This document shows, in pieces, positions 8,537-17,783 of a stretch of 64,000 nucleotides of DNA. The translations under genes were made by a program, and so were the position numbers. Position 1 is the first letter of the stretch; every line of letters starts with the position of its first letter. A model generated the notes under the pieces. That model worked only from the letters and a program-made list of their open reading frames with translations. It was not told the origin of the DNA and made no database searches. This DNA is from Parapedobacter tibetensis (GTDB taxonomy: Bacteria > Bacteroidota > Bacteroidia > Sphingobacteriales > Sphingobacteriaceae): contig NZ_JAMKQJ010000001.1 of the NCBI RefSeq assembly GCF_024643205.1, positions 248,001 through 312,000 on the forward strand. Direction: 5' to 3'.

Positions 8537-10240
8537 TTATTCTATTGGAATATCCACGGGTTTATTCAATTTTGAGTGTCGGTAACCATAACAAAAATAA
8601 ACCACCAAACCAATAGCTAACCATACAAGGAAAATGAACCAATTGCTTGCCCCTAGTTGCGACATCAGGTAGAGGTTGACTAGAATCCCTGCTACGGGCA
8701 ATAGCGAAAACCGGTAGATGTATCCCATCACACTTAGCACAATCCAAACCAACCAAAATAAGATGATCAGTATTTTATGTTCCAGTATCTGCTGAATTGA
8801 TAATTGTTGCCATTCCATAATCGTGTCCTGTCCATAGTAATAAACACAAAATACAGCGGCCAATAGCGCCATTGTAATCAGATACTTCCCATTGATATAG
8901 GGCACTCGAAATTTAGCTTGCTTTGAAATGCCCGAATAATCCATATACAACACCCCCGCACATACCAATATGAACGCAAAAAAGGTACCCACACTGGTGA
9001 GGTCGACAAAGAAATCCATCTTGAAAAACAACGCGGGTATGGCCACCATAAATCCCGTGATAATCGTGGCAAAAGACGGAGTCTTATACTTGGGGTGTAT
9101 CGTGGCAAATCTTTTCCATAGCAAACCATCGCGGCTCATTGTCATCCAAATACGAGGTTGGGCCAGCTGGAAAACCAATAGCGCACTAGTAATGGCCACT
9201 ACAGACGTCACCGAAATAATCCCAGCCATATAATCGACACCCACATATTCGAATACATAAGCTAGTGGATCTTTGACATTTAATTCCGTATGATGCACCA
9301 TTCCGGTCAACACCAATGTAATGAGGATATATAAAACGGCGCAGATAAGCAAGCATATCATCATTGCCCGCGGCAAATCGCGTTGTGGGTTTTTACATTC
9401 CTCTGCTGTAGTAGAAATGGAGTCAAACCCAATAAAGGCAAAGAACACAGCTGCAACACCAGTCATCACTCCTTTAATGCCGTTGGGCGCAAAAGGCGTC
9501 CAATTATCGGGTTTAATGAAAAAAGCGCCACCGATAATGACCAGTAGAATTACCCCCACTTTGACCACAACCATGATGTTGCTGGCCGTGCGCGACTCCT
9601 TGATGCCGATGTAGACCAACCAAGTGACCAAAACCGTAATGAGACCCGCAGGCAAATCAAAAATGACAGGGATGTCTCCCAATTTCGGGGCTTGCTCATA
9701 AGCCATGGCGGCCGTCTGCTCCACCCTTGTCAACGATTCCATGCCTTGTGACTGCAACTTGGCATAGGCCTCGGAAGCATAAGCGGGGGCCATCGTGAGC
9801 CAGCCAGGCATGTTAATGCCAAACCCTGCCAACATGCCTCCAAAATATTGCGACCATGAAATAGCCACTACCATATTGGAAACAGCATATTCCAAAATCA
9901 GTGCCCAGCCAATAATCCATGCAAACAGTTCACCAAATGCCACATACGCATAAGTATATGCGCTCCCAGATACAGGTACGGCACTGGCAAATTGCGCATA
10001 GGACAATGCTGTGAACACGCACGCGACTGCTACAAAGACAAACAACATAGATACAGCAGGTCCGCCATTGAAACTGGCCAATCCAATTGTGCTGAAGATA
10101 CCCGCACCAACAATGGCAGCTATCCCCAATGACACCAAATCACGTACACCCAATACTTTCGCAAGCCCACCGGCCTTCGTTGATTGCGACGCACTTAAAA
10201 TCTGCTCTATAGTTTTTTTGCGGAAAAGTCTATTTGCCAT
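8537..10240 (-). CDS. APC-family amino acid permease (cationic amino acid transporter-like)
   Basis: 567 residues with about 12-14 membrane segments. The first helix carries GIAAIVGAGIFSTIG, the unwound substrate-binding helix of APC transporters, and helix 6 reads VFFAFIGFDSISTTAEECKNPQRDLPRA, typical of the CAT/YfnA subgroup. A loop of about 45 residues (near 145-190, rich in A, Q and E) is longer than in most relatives. Predicted role: uptake or exchange of amino acids at the inner membrane; the substrate is not determined. The mRNA leader contains a 9-bp hairpin (10256-10282) close to the start codon. Confidence 0.92.
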   Translation of the reverse strand: MANRLFRKKTIEQILSASQSTKAGGLAKVLGVRDLVSLGIAAIVGAGIFSTIGLASFNGGPAVSMLFVFVAVACVFTALSYAQFASAVPVSGSAYTYAYVAFGELFAWIIGWALILEYAVSNMVVAISWSQYFGGMLAGFGINMPGWLTMAPAYASEAYAKLQSQGMESLTRVEQTAAMAYEQAPKLGDIPVIFDLPAGLITVLVTWLVYIGIKESRTASNIMVVVKVGVILLVIIGGAFFIKPDNWTPFAPNGIKGVMTGVAAVFFAFIGFDSISTTAEECKNPQRDLPRAMMICLLICAVLYILITLVLTGMVHHTELNVKDPLAYVFEYVGVDYMAGIISVTSVVAITSALLVFQLAQPRIWMTMSRDGLLWKRFATIHPKYKTPSFATIITGFMVAIPALFFKMDFFVDLTSVGTFFAFILVCAGVLYMDYSGISKQAKFRVPYINGKYLITMALLAAVFCVYYYGQDTIMEWQQLSIQQILEHKILIILFWLVWIVLSVMGYIYRFSLLPVAGILVNLYLMSQLGASNWFIFLVWLAIGLVVYFCYGYRHSKLNKPVDIPIE

Positions 10241-10255
10241 ACGCGTACCTATTGG

Positions 10256-10282
10256 GTTTGGCTGATTACCAACCAGCCAAAC
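10256..10282 (-). promoter_or_regulatory. Leader hairpin in front of the amino acid permease
   Basis: GTTTGGCTG (10256-10264) and CAGCCAAAC (10274-10282) form a perfect 9-bp stem with a 9-base loop, ending 16 bases before the ATG on the minus strand. It could block ribosome access or be a protein site. It is not a terminator because no U-run follows. Confidence 0.4.
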
Positions 10283-10377
10283 TTATAAAAAAAAATTTAC
10301 GAAGGAGGTTTAGTGGCTGTTTAAAATTTATATATATTTCTTGCAGCAAAGTAGGCTGGTATAAAAAGCGGATAGCC

Positions 10378-11052
10378 TTACGGCAGCTGGGCACGTATTT
10401 CATCAAATATATGATGGAAATTCCCCGCTAATTCCTTTACATAAGCAGTAATGGCCGTCGTTATCTGTTCCTTTTGCTTGGCCGTCAGCTCAACAACCCA
10501 CAGCCGGCGGCAAATATTGATCATAGCAAACGTAATTTGGTCAAATGTTCGATAACTTCCTACATACTGTGCACGCATGAAGCTGTTGAAATAGGTAAAA
10601 AAGAATAAGGTATCCTTAACGTCGCATAGCTTCAGAAATCTATCCGTCATATCACGGTCTGCCGCCGCTAGATACTCATAAAAATCCGATTCATGCACCC
10701 AATTGTTGTGGAGTAGTAAGTGGTCAAGTAGCAATTCAAGTGCGATGTGCGACAAAAAGGAAGGTCTTATCGCTGTACTTTCTACAATAGGGGCAAGTAC
10801 TGCTTTCAACTCATGTGTATGGCTATAGAAAAAAGTGGAATTATGAAAATAACGGTCGGCTTCTATATGCCTCACCCAGCCGCGATAAATACTTTGGAGT
10901 TTAGGATTGTTGCCAAATCGATCTTCGTATTTATGGGGCAGCACATTAATATTCCTGTCTGCATTTTTAATCAAATCGGGCAGTACACTCCCCAATACCA
11001 ATTCAGGATCGTGACTGTATCGTTCAAAATAATAATGCGAAAGAAAATTCAT
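10378..11052 (-). CDS. Acyl carrier protein phosphodiesterase-like protein (DUF479/AcpH family)
   Basis: 224 residues starting MNFLSHYYFERY, the family's characteristic N-terminus (MNFLAHL in E. coli AcpH). Other family features are the VLGSVLPDLIKNADRN segment, HIEADRYFHNSTFF and LLLDHLLLHNNW with conserved D and H residues. E. coli AcpH removes the phosphopantetheine arm from ACP; Bacteroidota homologues are not characterised, so the activity is inferred. An in-frame ATG nine codons upstream (11079) is unlikely because it precedes the conserved start. Transcribed divergently from tyrS. Confidence 0.75.
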   Translation of the reverse strand: MNFLSHYYFERYSHDPELVLGSVLPDLIKNADRNINVLPHKYEDRFGNNPKLQSIYRGWVRHIEADRYFHNSTFFYSHTHELKAVLAPIVESTAIRPSFLSHIALELLLDHLLLHNNWVHESDFYEYLAAADRDMTDRFLKLCDVKDTLFFFTYFNSFMRAQYVGSYRTFDQITFAMINICRRLWVVELTAKQKEQITTAITAYVKELAGNFHHIFDEIRAQLP

Positions 11053-11129
11053 GCAGCACTCTTTCCTGTTATAATACACTTATTGTGCCAATATAGCGAA
11101 TTTCAACGATAATTTACGGCAGATTCTAC

Positions 11130-11137
11130 TATCTTTG
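11130..11137 (+). promoter_or_regulatory. Bacteroidota -7 box (TATCTTTG) for tyrS
   Basis: Exact TAnnTTTG match 32 bases before the tyrS ATG. No T-box or other leader structure is seen between the box and the gene. Confidence 0.55.
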
Positions 11138-11169
11138 CCGTCACATTAATCACTCGATTTTAATAGTAC

Positions 11170-12459
11170 ATGAAGATGAATTTTGTTGAGGAATTGCGTT
11201 GGCGGGGCATGTTACAGGATATGATACCGGATACCGAAGAATTGCTGAACAAGGGGCCCGCGGCTGGTTATATTGGCTTTGACCCCACAGGCGATTCTTT
11301 GCATGTGGGGCATCTGACCCAAATCATGACGCTTATCCATTTTCAGCGTGCAGGGCATCAACCCATCGCATTGGTGGGTGGAGCCACAGGGATGATTGGA
11401 GACCCATCCTTCAAGTCGGCCGAACGTAACTTACTTGACGAAGAGACCTTACGGCACAATGTGAGCTGCCTCGAAGAGCAACTGCGTAGGTTCTTGAGCT
11501 TTGATGAAGGGGCAAACCCTGCCAAAATGGTGAATAACTACGACTGGTTCAAAGATTTCAAGTTTTTGGATTTCATCCGCGACGTTGGAAAATTGATTAC
11601 TGTCAACTATATGATGGCCAAGGATTCGGTAAAGAGTCGTTTGGAAAGTGAAAACGGGCTTTCATTCACCGAGTTTTCATATCAGCTTATCCAAGGCTAT
11701 GACTTTTATTACCTATGGAAGAACCACAATTGCCAGTTACAGATGGGTGGTTCGGATCAATGGGGTAATATTGTGACGGGAGCCGAGTTTATCCGTAGGC
11801 AAGATGGTGGTACAGCATACGGGCTTACTACCCGACTCATCAAGAAGGCCGACGGCAACAAATTTGGAAAAACCGAAAGCGGAGCCGTTTGGCTGGACGC
11901 CAACAAGACCTCTCCATACCGATATTACCAATTCTGGCTCAATGCTAGTGACGATGATGCCAAAAACTGGATTAAGATTTTCACCTTGAAATCCAAGGAA
12001 GAAATCGATGCCATCATTGCCGAACATGAGACTGCTCCTCATCTTCGCACGGTGCAAAGGGCGCTGGCCAAGGATATCACCACCCGTACACATTCCGAAT
12101 CGGACTTTGAAACAGCCGTGAAAACCTCCGAATTTCTATTTGGCAATGGCCCTTTGGAATTTCTGAATGGCATGGAGCATACAGCGGTGTTGGATATTTT
12201 TGATGGCGTACCCCAGTTCCATATCGCTAAAGACCAACTGTCCGCCGGAATCAATGCAATGGACCTGCTGGCTGTTTCCACTTCGGTTTTTCCATCGAAA
12301 GGGGAAGCACGCAAAATGATACAAGGCGGTGGCGTATCTATCAATAAGGCAAAAATTGGTGACATTGATCAAATTTTTTCCTTGGATGACTTGATAAATG
12401 GCAGTTATTTAATAGTCCAACGGGGTAAGAAAAACTATTTCTTGCTGATAGCAGCGTAA
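11170..12459 (+). CDS. tyrS: Tyrosine--tRNA ligase
   Basis: 429 residues. A class I aminoacyl-tRNA synthetase with the HIGH-type motif HVGHL (in GDSLHVGHLTQIM), the tyrosine-binding region YDFYYLWKNHNCQLQMGGSDQWGN and the KMSKS-type motif KFGKTESGAVW. The C-terminal segment (KGEARKMIQGGGVSINKAKI) is the S4-like tRNA-binding domain. Length matches bacterial TyrRS of the TyrS1 type. Start codons at 11170 and 11176 are both possible. The convergent DUF4397 gene lies downstream with its terminator just past the tyrS stop. Confidence 0.97.
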   Translation: MKMNFVEELRWRGMLQDMIPDTEELLNKGPAAGYIGFDPTGDSLHVGHLTQIMTLIHFQRAGHQPIALVGGATGMIGDPSFKSAERNLLDEETLRHNVSCLEEQLRRFLSFDEGANPAKMVNNYDWFKDFKFLDFIRDVGKLITVNYMMAKDSVKSRLESENGLSFTEFSYQLIQGYDFYYLWKNHNCQLQMGGSDQWGNIVTGAEFIRRQDGGTAYGLTTRLIKKADGNKFGKTESGAVWLDANKTSPYRYYQFWLNASDDDAKNWIKIFTLKSKEEIDAIIAEHETAPHLRTVQRALAKDITTRTHSESDFETAVKTSEFLFGNGPLEFLNGMEHTAVLDIFDGVPQFHIAKDQLSAGINAMDLLAVSTSVFPSKGEARKMIQGGGVSINKAKIGDIDQIFSLDDLINGSYLIVQRGKKNYFLLIAA

Positions 12460-12485
12460 AAAAACCGCCCCCGGGGAGGGAGCGG
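12458..12485 (-). terminator. Intrinsic terminator of the DUF4397 lipoprotein gene
   Basis: On the minus strand an 8-bp GC-rich stem (CCGCTCCC with GGGGGCGG, one G-U pair) with a 5-base loop is followed by seven T. It lies 65 bases past the DUF4397 stop and abuts the convergent tyrS stop codon. Confidence 0.8.
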
Positions 12486-12549
12486 CAATCCGCCAATAGG
12501 CGGACTTCAATCAACCTAAACTTTATGGAGAAAATTGTGACCCATGTTT

Positions 12550-13275
12550 TTAATGGGTAATGATACCATGACCAAAACCTAACGAATCATCATTCGTGTT
12601 TTCAAGCAAGCCCTTAGCCCATATGGTATAAATCATACCGCTTGCTGGTGTAAAATCAAAGCTATGCACAACCTCATCACTACCATATTCAATGATGTTG
12701 AATGTATAGGTATCGCCAGCATCTATAACAGAAAACTCCGTGACTTCCTTAAACTTCTTATTGCTCGCCAACAACGTATCGACTTCTTCCACTTCTAAAT
12801 CCAAAGCCGGAGCATCAGGGCTCAGGTGAAGAAACCGGATCTTTGCCTTTCCCTCGCTTGGGTTCGACAAGTCATCTTCTGTAACCATCAATTGGATCTC
12901 TTCATAACCCACCACATACAACGAATAGAATTTGCCAGGGGTAAAATCAACAGTTCCTTGAGCCAAAGGCGGCGTGGTTTGATTACGATTGGGATCGAAC
13001 ACCCTTACAAGTCTCCTTCCTGAATATGCATTTTTGTATGGTAATGTATCACCATAAGCGAATTCCTCGCCCAAAACCCTATTGTTTAGTTGGTTTTGGT
13101 CTAGTCCAATATCCAACCCTTCAGATCCAGGCACAGCATTAAGCGCCGCCGTGGCTGAAATCTGGCTTAATCCATTATCGCCATCCTTTAAGCATGCATT
13201 CAATGCAATAAAACTCACCACAATAGCCGCTATGATAAGACCTAAACGGCGTCTTTTTATTTTTCTTTCCATCAA
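12550..13275 (-). CDS. DUF4397 domain-containing lipoprotein
   Basis: 241 residues. After a basic start (MERKIKRRR) and hydrophobic segment comes a lipobox, LNAC, near residue 28, so it is a predicted lipoprotein. The body carries DUF4397-type features: KAKIRFLHLSPDAPALDLEVEEVD, then SVIDAGDTYTFNIIEYGSDEVV and GMIYTIWAKGLLEN. DUF4397 is a beta-sandwich of unknown function, common in Bacteroidota surface lipoproteins. The first two codons are both ATG, so the start may be 13275 or 13272. Confidence 0.85.
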   Translation of the reverse strand: MMERKIKRRRLGLIIAAIVVSFIALNACLKDGDNGLSQISATAALNAVPGSEGLDIGLDQNQLNNRVLGEEFAYGDTLPYKNAYSGRRLVRVFDPNRNQTTPPLAQGTVDFTPGKFYSLYVVGYEEIQLMVTEDDLSNPSEGKAKIRFLHLSPDAPALDLEVEEVDTLLASNKKFKEVTEFSVIDAGDTYTFNIIEYGSDEVVHSFDFTPASGMIYTIWAKGLLENTNDDSLGFGHGIITH

Positions 13276-13442
13276 AATTTACAGTAATTCCTTAATACAA
13301 ATAACTAAATGGTGATCCAATTCGTATCACCGTTTTCATCATATAAAACGTGTCTAGTATGCAAAGTGCTACAACCTATCGGAAAAATTATCTGAAAATG
13401 CGATCCATGAATCATTGAAATCATTTATCTATAAAAATTCCG

Positions 13443-13450
13443 TAAGTTTG
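13443..13450 (+). promoter_or_regulatory. Bacteroidota -7 box (TAAGTTTG) for ftsK
   Basis: Exact TAnnTTTG match 25 bases before the ftsK ATG; drives ftsK-lolA by position. Confidence 0.5.
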
Positions 13451-13475
13451 TCTCAAACAAAATGTATCCTTATAG

Positions 13476-16019
13476 ATGTCTGGAAAAGGAAATTCTTTTA
13501 GGAAGAATGTACAGCATGATACGGAAGTCAGATCATCCACACGAAAGAAACGGGAGCGTAAATCGAAGGCTAGTTCACTATCTGGGCGCGGTCTAGGTGA
13601 TAAAATCATAAAAATAACTGGTCTATTTCTGTTGATATTGGCGGTGTACTTCCTTATCGCCTTCATTTCTTATCTGTTTACCTGGCAGGAGGACCAAAGT
13701 TATGTCTCCGCGGCCAACGGTGGATGGAACACCTTATTCAAGAGTCGTGAAGAACTTGCCCTTGCCGGTATCGAGCATCCGGTGGTACAAAACTGGATGG
13801 GAAAATTTGGAGCTTTGCTTGCCCATCAGTTTGTTTACAAGTGGTTTGGAATTGCGTCTTTCCTTTTTATAGGCATCTTGTTCGTTATTGGATATCGCTT
13901 ACTATTCAAGGTAAAAATTATTTCCATTTGGAAAGTTTTGGGCTACTCCTTGTTCGCATTAGTTTTCATATCCATTACATTGGGCTTTATCCATGGGTTT
14001 ATCAGCAATTATCCTCATTTTCTGGAAGGCGAGTTCGGATTTTGGTCCAACAGATTGCTTCAAGCCCAGATTGGTGTGCCAGGGGTAGGAGGATTATTAA
14101 TTTTTGTCATCCTTACTGTGCTGATTATCATCTATAACTTGGACTTTAAGTTGGGTGCGCGTCGCTCTAAGGATAGCAGCAATACCCCTGAGGCAGATAG
14201 TGCATCAGGAAATTCCCTCCGCAATGGAGAGCGTTATATGCAGGAGTCGGAATATCGGGTAGACCCTGTGGAATTCAACCTCAACCGGATGAAGGAATCC
14301 GAATCGCAGGAAGAAAAATTGCCACAAAACATCAATGCGCCTAAGCATGAATCCGCCGAGGATAAACCGGGACCCGATTTTACTGTCGAGGCACTCCGGG
14401 AAAAAACGGAAGCCAAGAACGAAATAAAAAACCCTCCGCTTACCGTATCAGCCATTAAGGAAGAAAAAAACATTACAGCAGATGAATTGGTTGAAAAAGT
14501 AGGCCAATATGACCCAAAACTGGATTTATCGGGTTACAAATACCCCCCCCTTGATTTGCTCCGTGATTACGGCTCAGGCAAAATCACTGTAAACAATCAT
14601 GAGCTGGAGGAAAATAAGGACAAAATTGTCGATACACTTGGCAACTATAACATCGAGATAGCCAAAATAAAAGCCACCATAGGCCCTACGGTTACGTTGT
14701 ACGAAATTATCCCGAAACCGGGTGTACGTATTTCCAAAATCAAGAATTTAGAAGACGATATTGCGCTGAGTTTAGCTGCCCTTGGTATCCGAATCATTGC
14801 CCCAATGCCCGGCAAAGGCACTATAGGCATTGAGGTGCCGAACAGCCACCCGGAGATGGTATCTATGCGGTCGGTATTGGCAACGGAGAAGTTCCAACAC
14901 ACGGATATGGACCTGCCAATCGCCTTAGGGAGAACGATTTCGAACGAAGTATACATCGCTGATCTTGCCAAAATGCCCCACCTGCTCGTGGCAGGAGCTA
15001 CAGGGCAAGGTAAATCGGTAGGTATCAATGCGATCCTTACCTCCCTGCTCTACAAGAAGCATCCTGCTGAACTCAAGCTCGTGCTGGTAGACCCCAAAAA
15101 GGTAGAATTATCGTTGTTCAAAAAAATAGAACGCCATTTTCTGGCCAAGCTACCTGGCGAAGAGGATGCCATCATTACCGACACTAAAAAGGTAATCAAT
15201 ACACTCAATTCCCTATGTATTGAGATGGATGCCCGCTATGACTTGTTGAAAAATGGTCAAGTGCGCAATCTCAAGGAATACAATGTCAAGTTCATCAATC
15301 GTAGGCTTAATCCTGAAGAAGGCCACCGTTTCCTTCCCTTCATTGTGCTTATCATTGATGAATTTGCTGACCTAATGATGACAGCAGGCAAGGAAGTGGA
15401 AACACCGATAGCCCGATTGGCACAACTAGCGCGTGCTGTTGGAATCCATTTGGTCATTGCTACTCAACGACCGTCTGTAAACATCATTACAGGTACCATC
15501 AAGGCCAATTTCCCTGCGCGTTTGGCATTCCGTGTGCTTTCTAAAGTGGATTCGCGTACCATCCTCGACTCGGGAGGTGCTGATCAATTGATTGGAAGAG
15601 GTGATATGCTATTGGCTACTGGCAGCGAATTGATACGGATACAATGCGCTTTTGTGGACACCCCAGAGGTGGATGAAGTATCCGATTTCATAGGCAGCCA
15701 ACGAGGTTATCCTTCGGCAATGTTGCTTCCCGAATACATCGATGAAAATAGTGAAAGCTCTGCGGGCGACTTTGATATCAGCGATCGTGATGCCATGTTT
15801 GAAGATGCCGCCAGGCTCATCGTCCTGCATCAACAAGGCTCAACTTCGCTCATCCAACGCAAACTCAAGCTTGGGTACAATCGTGCCGGGCGGATCATCG
15901 ATCAATTGGAGGCAGCTGGCGTGGTGGGACCATTTGAAGGTAGTAAGGCCCGTGAGGTATTATTTCCTGATGAATATTCATTGGAACAGTTTTTGGATGG
16001 ATTGAAGAAAGATGTATAG
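13476..16019 (+). CDS. ftsK: DNA translocase FtsK/SpoIIIE
   Basis: 847 residues. Four membrane segments near the N-terminus (residues ~45-70, 120-145, 150-175, 205-230), a charged linker of about 120 residues, then the alpha-beta motor with Walker A GATGQGKS near 507, Walker B VLIIDEFADLMM, and the conserved ATQRPSVNIITGTIKANFPARLAF segment. The C-terminal gamma domain (winged helix, SLIQRKLKLGYNRAGRIIDQLEAAGVVGP) reads KOPS sites. FtsK links division to chromosome segregation at the septum. The gene overlaps lolA by eight bases. Confidence 0.96.
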   Translation: MSGKGNSFRKNVQHDTEVRSSTRKKRERKSKASSLSGRGLGDKIIKITGLFLLILAVYFLIAFISYLFTWQEDQSYVSAANGGWNTLFKSREELALAGIEHPVVQNWMGKFGALLAHQFVYKWFGIASFLFIGILFVIGYRLLFKVKIISIWKVLGYSLFALVFISITLGFIHGFISNYPHFLEGEFGFWSNRLLQAQIGVPGVGGLLIFVILTVLIIIYNLDFKLGARRSKDSSNTPEADSASGNSLRNGERYMQESEYRVDPVEFNLNRMKESESQEEKLPQNINAPKHESAEDKPGPDFTVEALREKTEAKNEIKNPPLTVSAIKEEKNITADELVEKVGQYDPKLDLSGYKYPPLDLLRDYGSGKITVNNHELEENKDKIVDTLGNYNIEIAKIKATIGPTVTLYEIIPKPGVRISKIKNLEDDIALSLAALGIRIIAPMPGKGTIGIEVPNSHPEMVSMRSVLATEKFQHTDMDLPIALGRTISNEVYIADLAKMPHLLVAGATGQGKSVGINAILTSLLYKKHPAELKLVLVDPKKVELSLFKKIERHFLAKLPGEEDAIITDTKKVINTLNSLCIEMDARYDLLKNGQVRNLKEYNVKFINRRLNPEEGHRFLPFIVLIIDEFADLMMTAGKEVETPIARLAQLARAVGIHLVIATQRPSVNIITGTIKANFPARLAFRVLSKVDSRTILDSGGADQLIGRGDMLLATGSELIRIQCAFVDTPEVDEVSDFIGSQRGYPSAMLLPEYIDENSESSAGDFDISDRDAMFEDAARLIVLHQQGSTSLIQRKLKLGYNRAGRIIDQLEAAGVVGPFEGSKAREVLFPDEYSLEQFLDGLKKDV

Positions 16020-16692
16020 AATGAATATGATGTTAAGAAAATATATCGGTAACATAGCGCTGCTCCCTTTCCTATTAATTATTGCTTCGCATGGCTACGC
16101 GCAAACAGATGTCGCGGCAAAATCCTTGCTCAATAAGGTCAGCAAAACCTACGAAGGTTACAAAACCATACAGGCAGACTTCACCATTGCCGTTCAGCAG
16201 CCGCAGCAAACCGCAAATCATTCAGAATCGGGCACCATCTACATGGAGGCCGCAGCTGGTAAGTACCACATATCAATGAATAGCCAAGACCTGATTAGCG
16301 ATGGGAAAACGCAGTGGACCATACTCAAGGAAGAACAGGAGGTTCAGGTGACTGAAGCAAACAACGATTCGGAAGCCATCTCTCCTATCAACATTTTCTC
16401 CTTCTATAACCAAGGTTATAAATATGTATCGGCATCTGATGAAAACGCTGGAAATATCCGATTGCGTGTGGTGGAACTGTCACCGGAAGACCCCCATGCA
16501 CCTTATTTCAAAATCAAGTTGCGCATCAATGCATCCTCCAACCTGATACATGATGCAACCATTTTTGACAAAGGTGGGATCAAGTACATGTACACCATCA
16601 AAAACACAAAAGCCAATCCGCAAATTGCTGCAGATAAGTTTACATTTAATCAAAACAAGTATCCCGGGATGGAAATAGTGGATTTGAGGTAA
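16012..16692 (+). CDS. lolA: Outer-membrane lipoprotein carrier protein LolA
   Basis: 226 residues with an N-terminal signal peptide (about 30 residues, ending SHGYAQ) and a LolA-like fold: KTIQADFTIAVQQ, SGTIYMEAAAGKYHI, SDGKTQWTILKEEQEV and a C-terminal TIKNTKANPQI strand. LolA carries lipoproteins across the periplasm to the outer membrane. The ATG at 16012 overlaps the end of ftsK by eight bases; ATGs at 16021 and 16030 are alternatives that shorten only the signal peptide. Co-transcription with ftsK is very likely. No LolB is seen, as is usual in Bacteroidota. Confidence 0.9.
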   Translation: MYRMNMMLRKYIGNIALLPFLLIIASHGYAQTDVAAKSLLNKVSKTYEGYKTIQADFTIAVQQPQQTANHSESGTIYMEAAAGKYHISMNSQDLISDGKTQWTILKEEQEVQVTEANNDSEAISPINIFSFYNQGYKYVSASDENAGNIRLRVVELSPEDPHAPYFKIKLRINASSNLIHDATIFDKGGIKYMYTIKNTKANPQIAADKFTFNQNKYPGMEIVDLR

Positions 16693-16721
16693 TTCTCTCT
16701 GAATCTTATAGCTTATAAAGG

Positions 16722-16748
16722 GGGCAAGGACTATAATTCACCTTGCCC
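16722..16748. terminator. Possible bidirectional terminator between convergent lolA and lytic transglycosylase
   Basis: GGGCAAGG (16722-16729) and CCTTGCCC (16741-16748) form a perfect 8-bp stem with an 11-base loop, overlapping the stop codon of the minus-strand gene. The T-runs on either side are weak, so this is only a candidate. Confidence 0.35.
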
Positions 16749-17540
16749 TTGGCGTTTTTCATCCGTTGCATCAGCCAATAGAATTTTGCTCTTCCTGTAG
16801 CCATGTTGCCTAGGATTTTCGATGATTTCCTTGACCGAGATAAGCTTATAAACATAGCTTCCAGTTTCCTTGTTGAGCTTCAGCTTGAAATAATTATCTT
16901 CATGTTGATTATTGATAGCGCGCTGAAGATTCCCCTCACCAATATTAAAAGCGGCAGCCACCAATGTCCAGCTATTGAATTCCCGATATAACGCCTTGAT
17001 GTATTTGGCTGCGGCCAGTGTAGATTTCTCTATGTCTTGCCGTTCGTCTACCAAACTATCCACGCGCAACCCAAAAGCTCTCGCCGTATTAGGCATAAAT
17101 TGCCAATACCCGGATGCACCACGGTGTGAGGTCGTGCCGCTGGTAAACCCGCTTTCTACTAAAGGGATGTATTTGAAATCCACGGGAATCCCCTGCTTAC
17201 TTAAAATCGCTGCAACCCGTGGCAAAGCACCCCGCGCCTTTCGGTGCAGTCGGTAAGACCGACGCTTATTATACGAATATTCTTTGAGGTATCGCATCAT
17301 CCTATTTTCAATTTGCTTATCACCCAAAGGCAGGTTTTCATTAGCAAAATTTAATGATGCAAAGTAAGGAGTGTTGCGGACATTACTTATATCTTCCAGC
17401 AACAATGCTCCATGGAATAAGGAGTTATGTTGTAATACATCATTTGTTTCAGTGTTGGCTGCCACACGGTACGTGTACAACTTTGAAAGCAACACCAACA
17501 GCAAAACAGCACTACAACAGAACAGTTGTTTTTTTATCAT
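16731..17540 (-). CDS. Lytic transglycosylase (SLT domain) protein
   Basis: 269 residues. The N-terminal hydrophobic segment (LFCCSAVLLLVLLSKLY) is a signal peptide or anchor. The catalytic domain begins near residue 115 with IPVDFKYIPLVESGFTSG, where E is the expected catalytic glutamate, followed by GASGYWQFMPNTARAFGL and the AAFNIGEGNLQRAI segment typical of MltD-type SLT domains. It cleaves peptidoglycan glycan strands in the periplasm. It lacks the LysM domains found in longer MltD proteins. Confidence 0.9.
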   Translation of the reverse strand: MIKKQLFCCSAVLLLVLLSKLYTYRVAANTETNDVLQHNSLFHGALLLEDISNVRNTPYFASLNFANENLPLGDKQIENRMMRYLKEYSYNKRRSYRLHRKARGALPRVAAILSKQGIPVDFKYIPLVESGFTSGTTSHRGASGYWQFMPNTARAFGLRVDSLVDERQDIEKSTLAAAKYIKALYREFNSWTLVAAAFNIGEGNLQRAINNQHEDNYFKLKLNKETGSYVYKLISVKEIIENPRQHGYRKSKILLADATDEKRQGQGEL

Positions 17541-17610
17541 TCATCACCTTCCTGCAATACATGGCACACAATAATTAACGCCATGGATTACTTGATTCAA
17601 AAGTCGGCTG

Positions 17611-17618
17611 CAAAAGTA
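17611..17618 (-). promoter_or_regulatory. Bacteroidota -7 box (TACTTTTG) for the lytic transglycosylase
   Basis: Exact TAnnTTTG match about 70 bases before the start codon on the minus strand. Confidence 0.4.
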
Positions 17619-17747
17619 AAAATTATATTGTTAATATACAAATAGTTATAACAATACCCTTTGACTTTTAACAAAAATTAACGTACCTTTTCAGGTTATT
17701 TCTATGTAAATAATCATGGCTATGGCAATTAAACGCATATTTTTAAC

Positions 17748-17755
17748 TACCTTTG
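17748..17755 (+). promoter_or_regulatory. Bacteroidota -7 box (TACCTTTG) for the pseudouridine synthase
   Basis: Exact TAnnTTTG match 28 bases before the ATG at 17784, placing the transcript start about 20 bases ahead of the gene. Confidence 0.55.
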
Positions 17756-17783
17756 TTGCTCACATTTTTTCGCGGTAAAAATC

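Noticed and set aside
11138..11169. T-box or other aminoacyl-tRNA-responsive leader upstream of tyrS
   Set aside because: Only about 26 bases of leader lie between the expected transcript start and the ATG, too short for a T-box.
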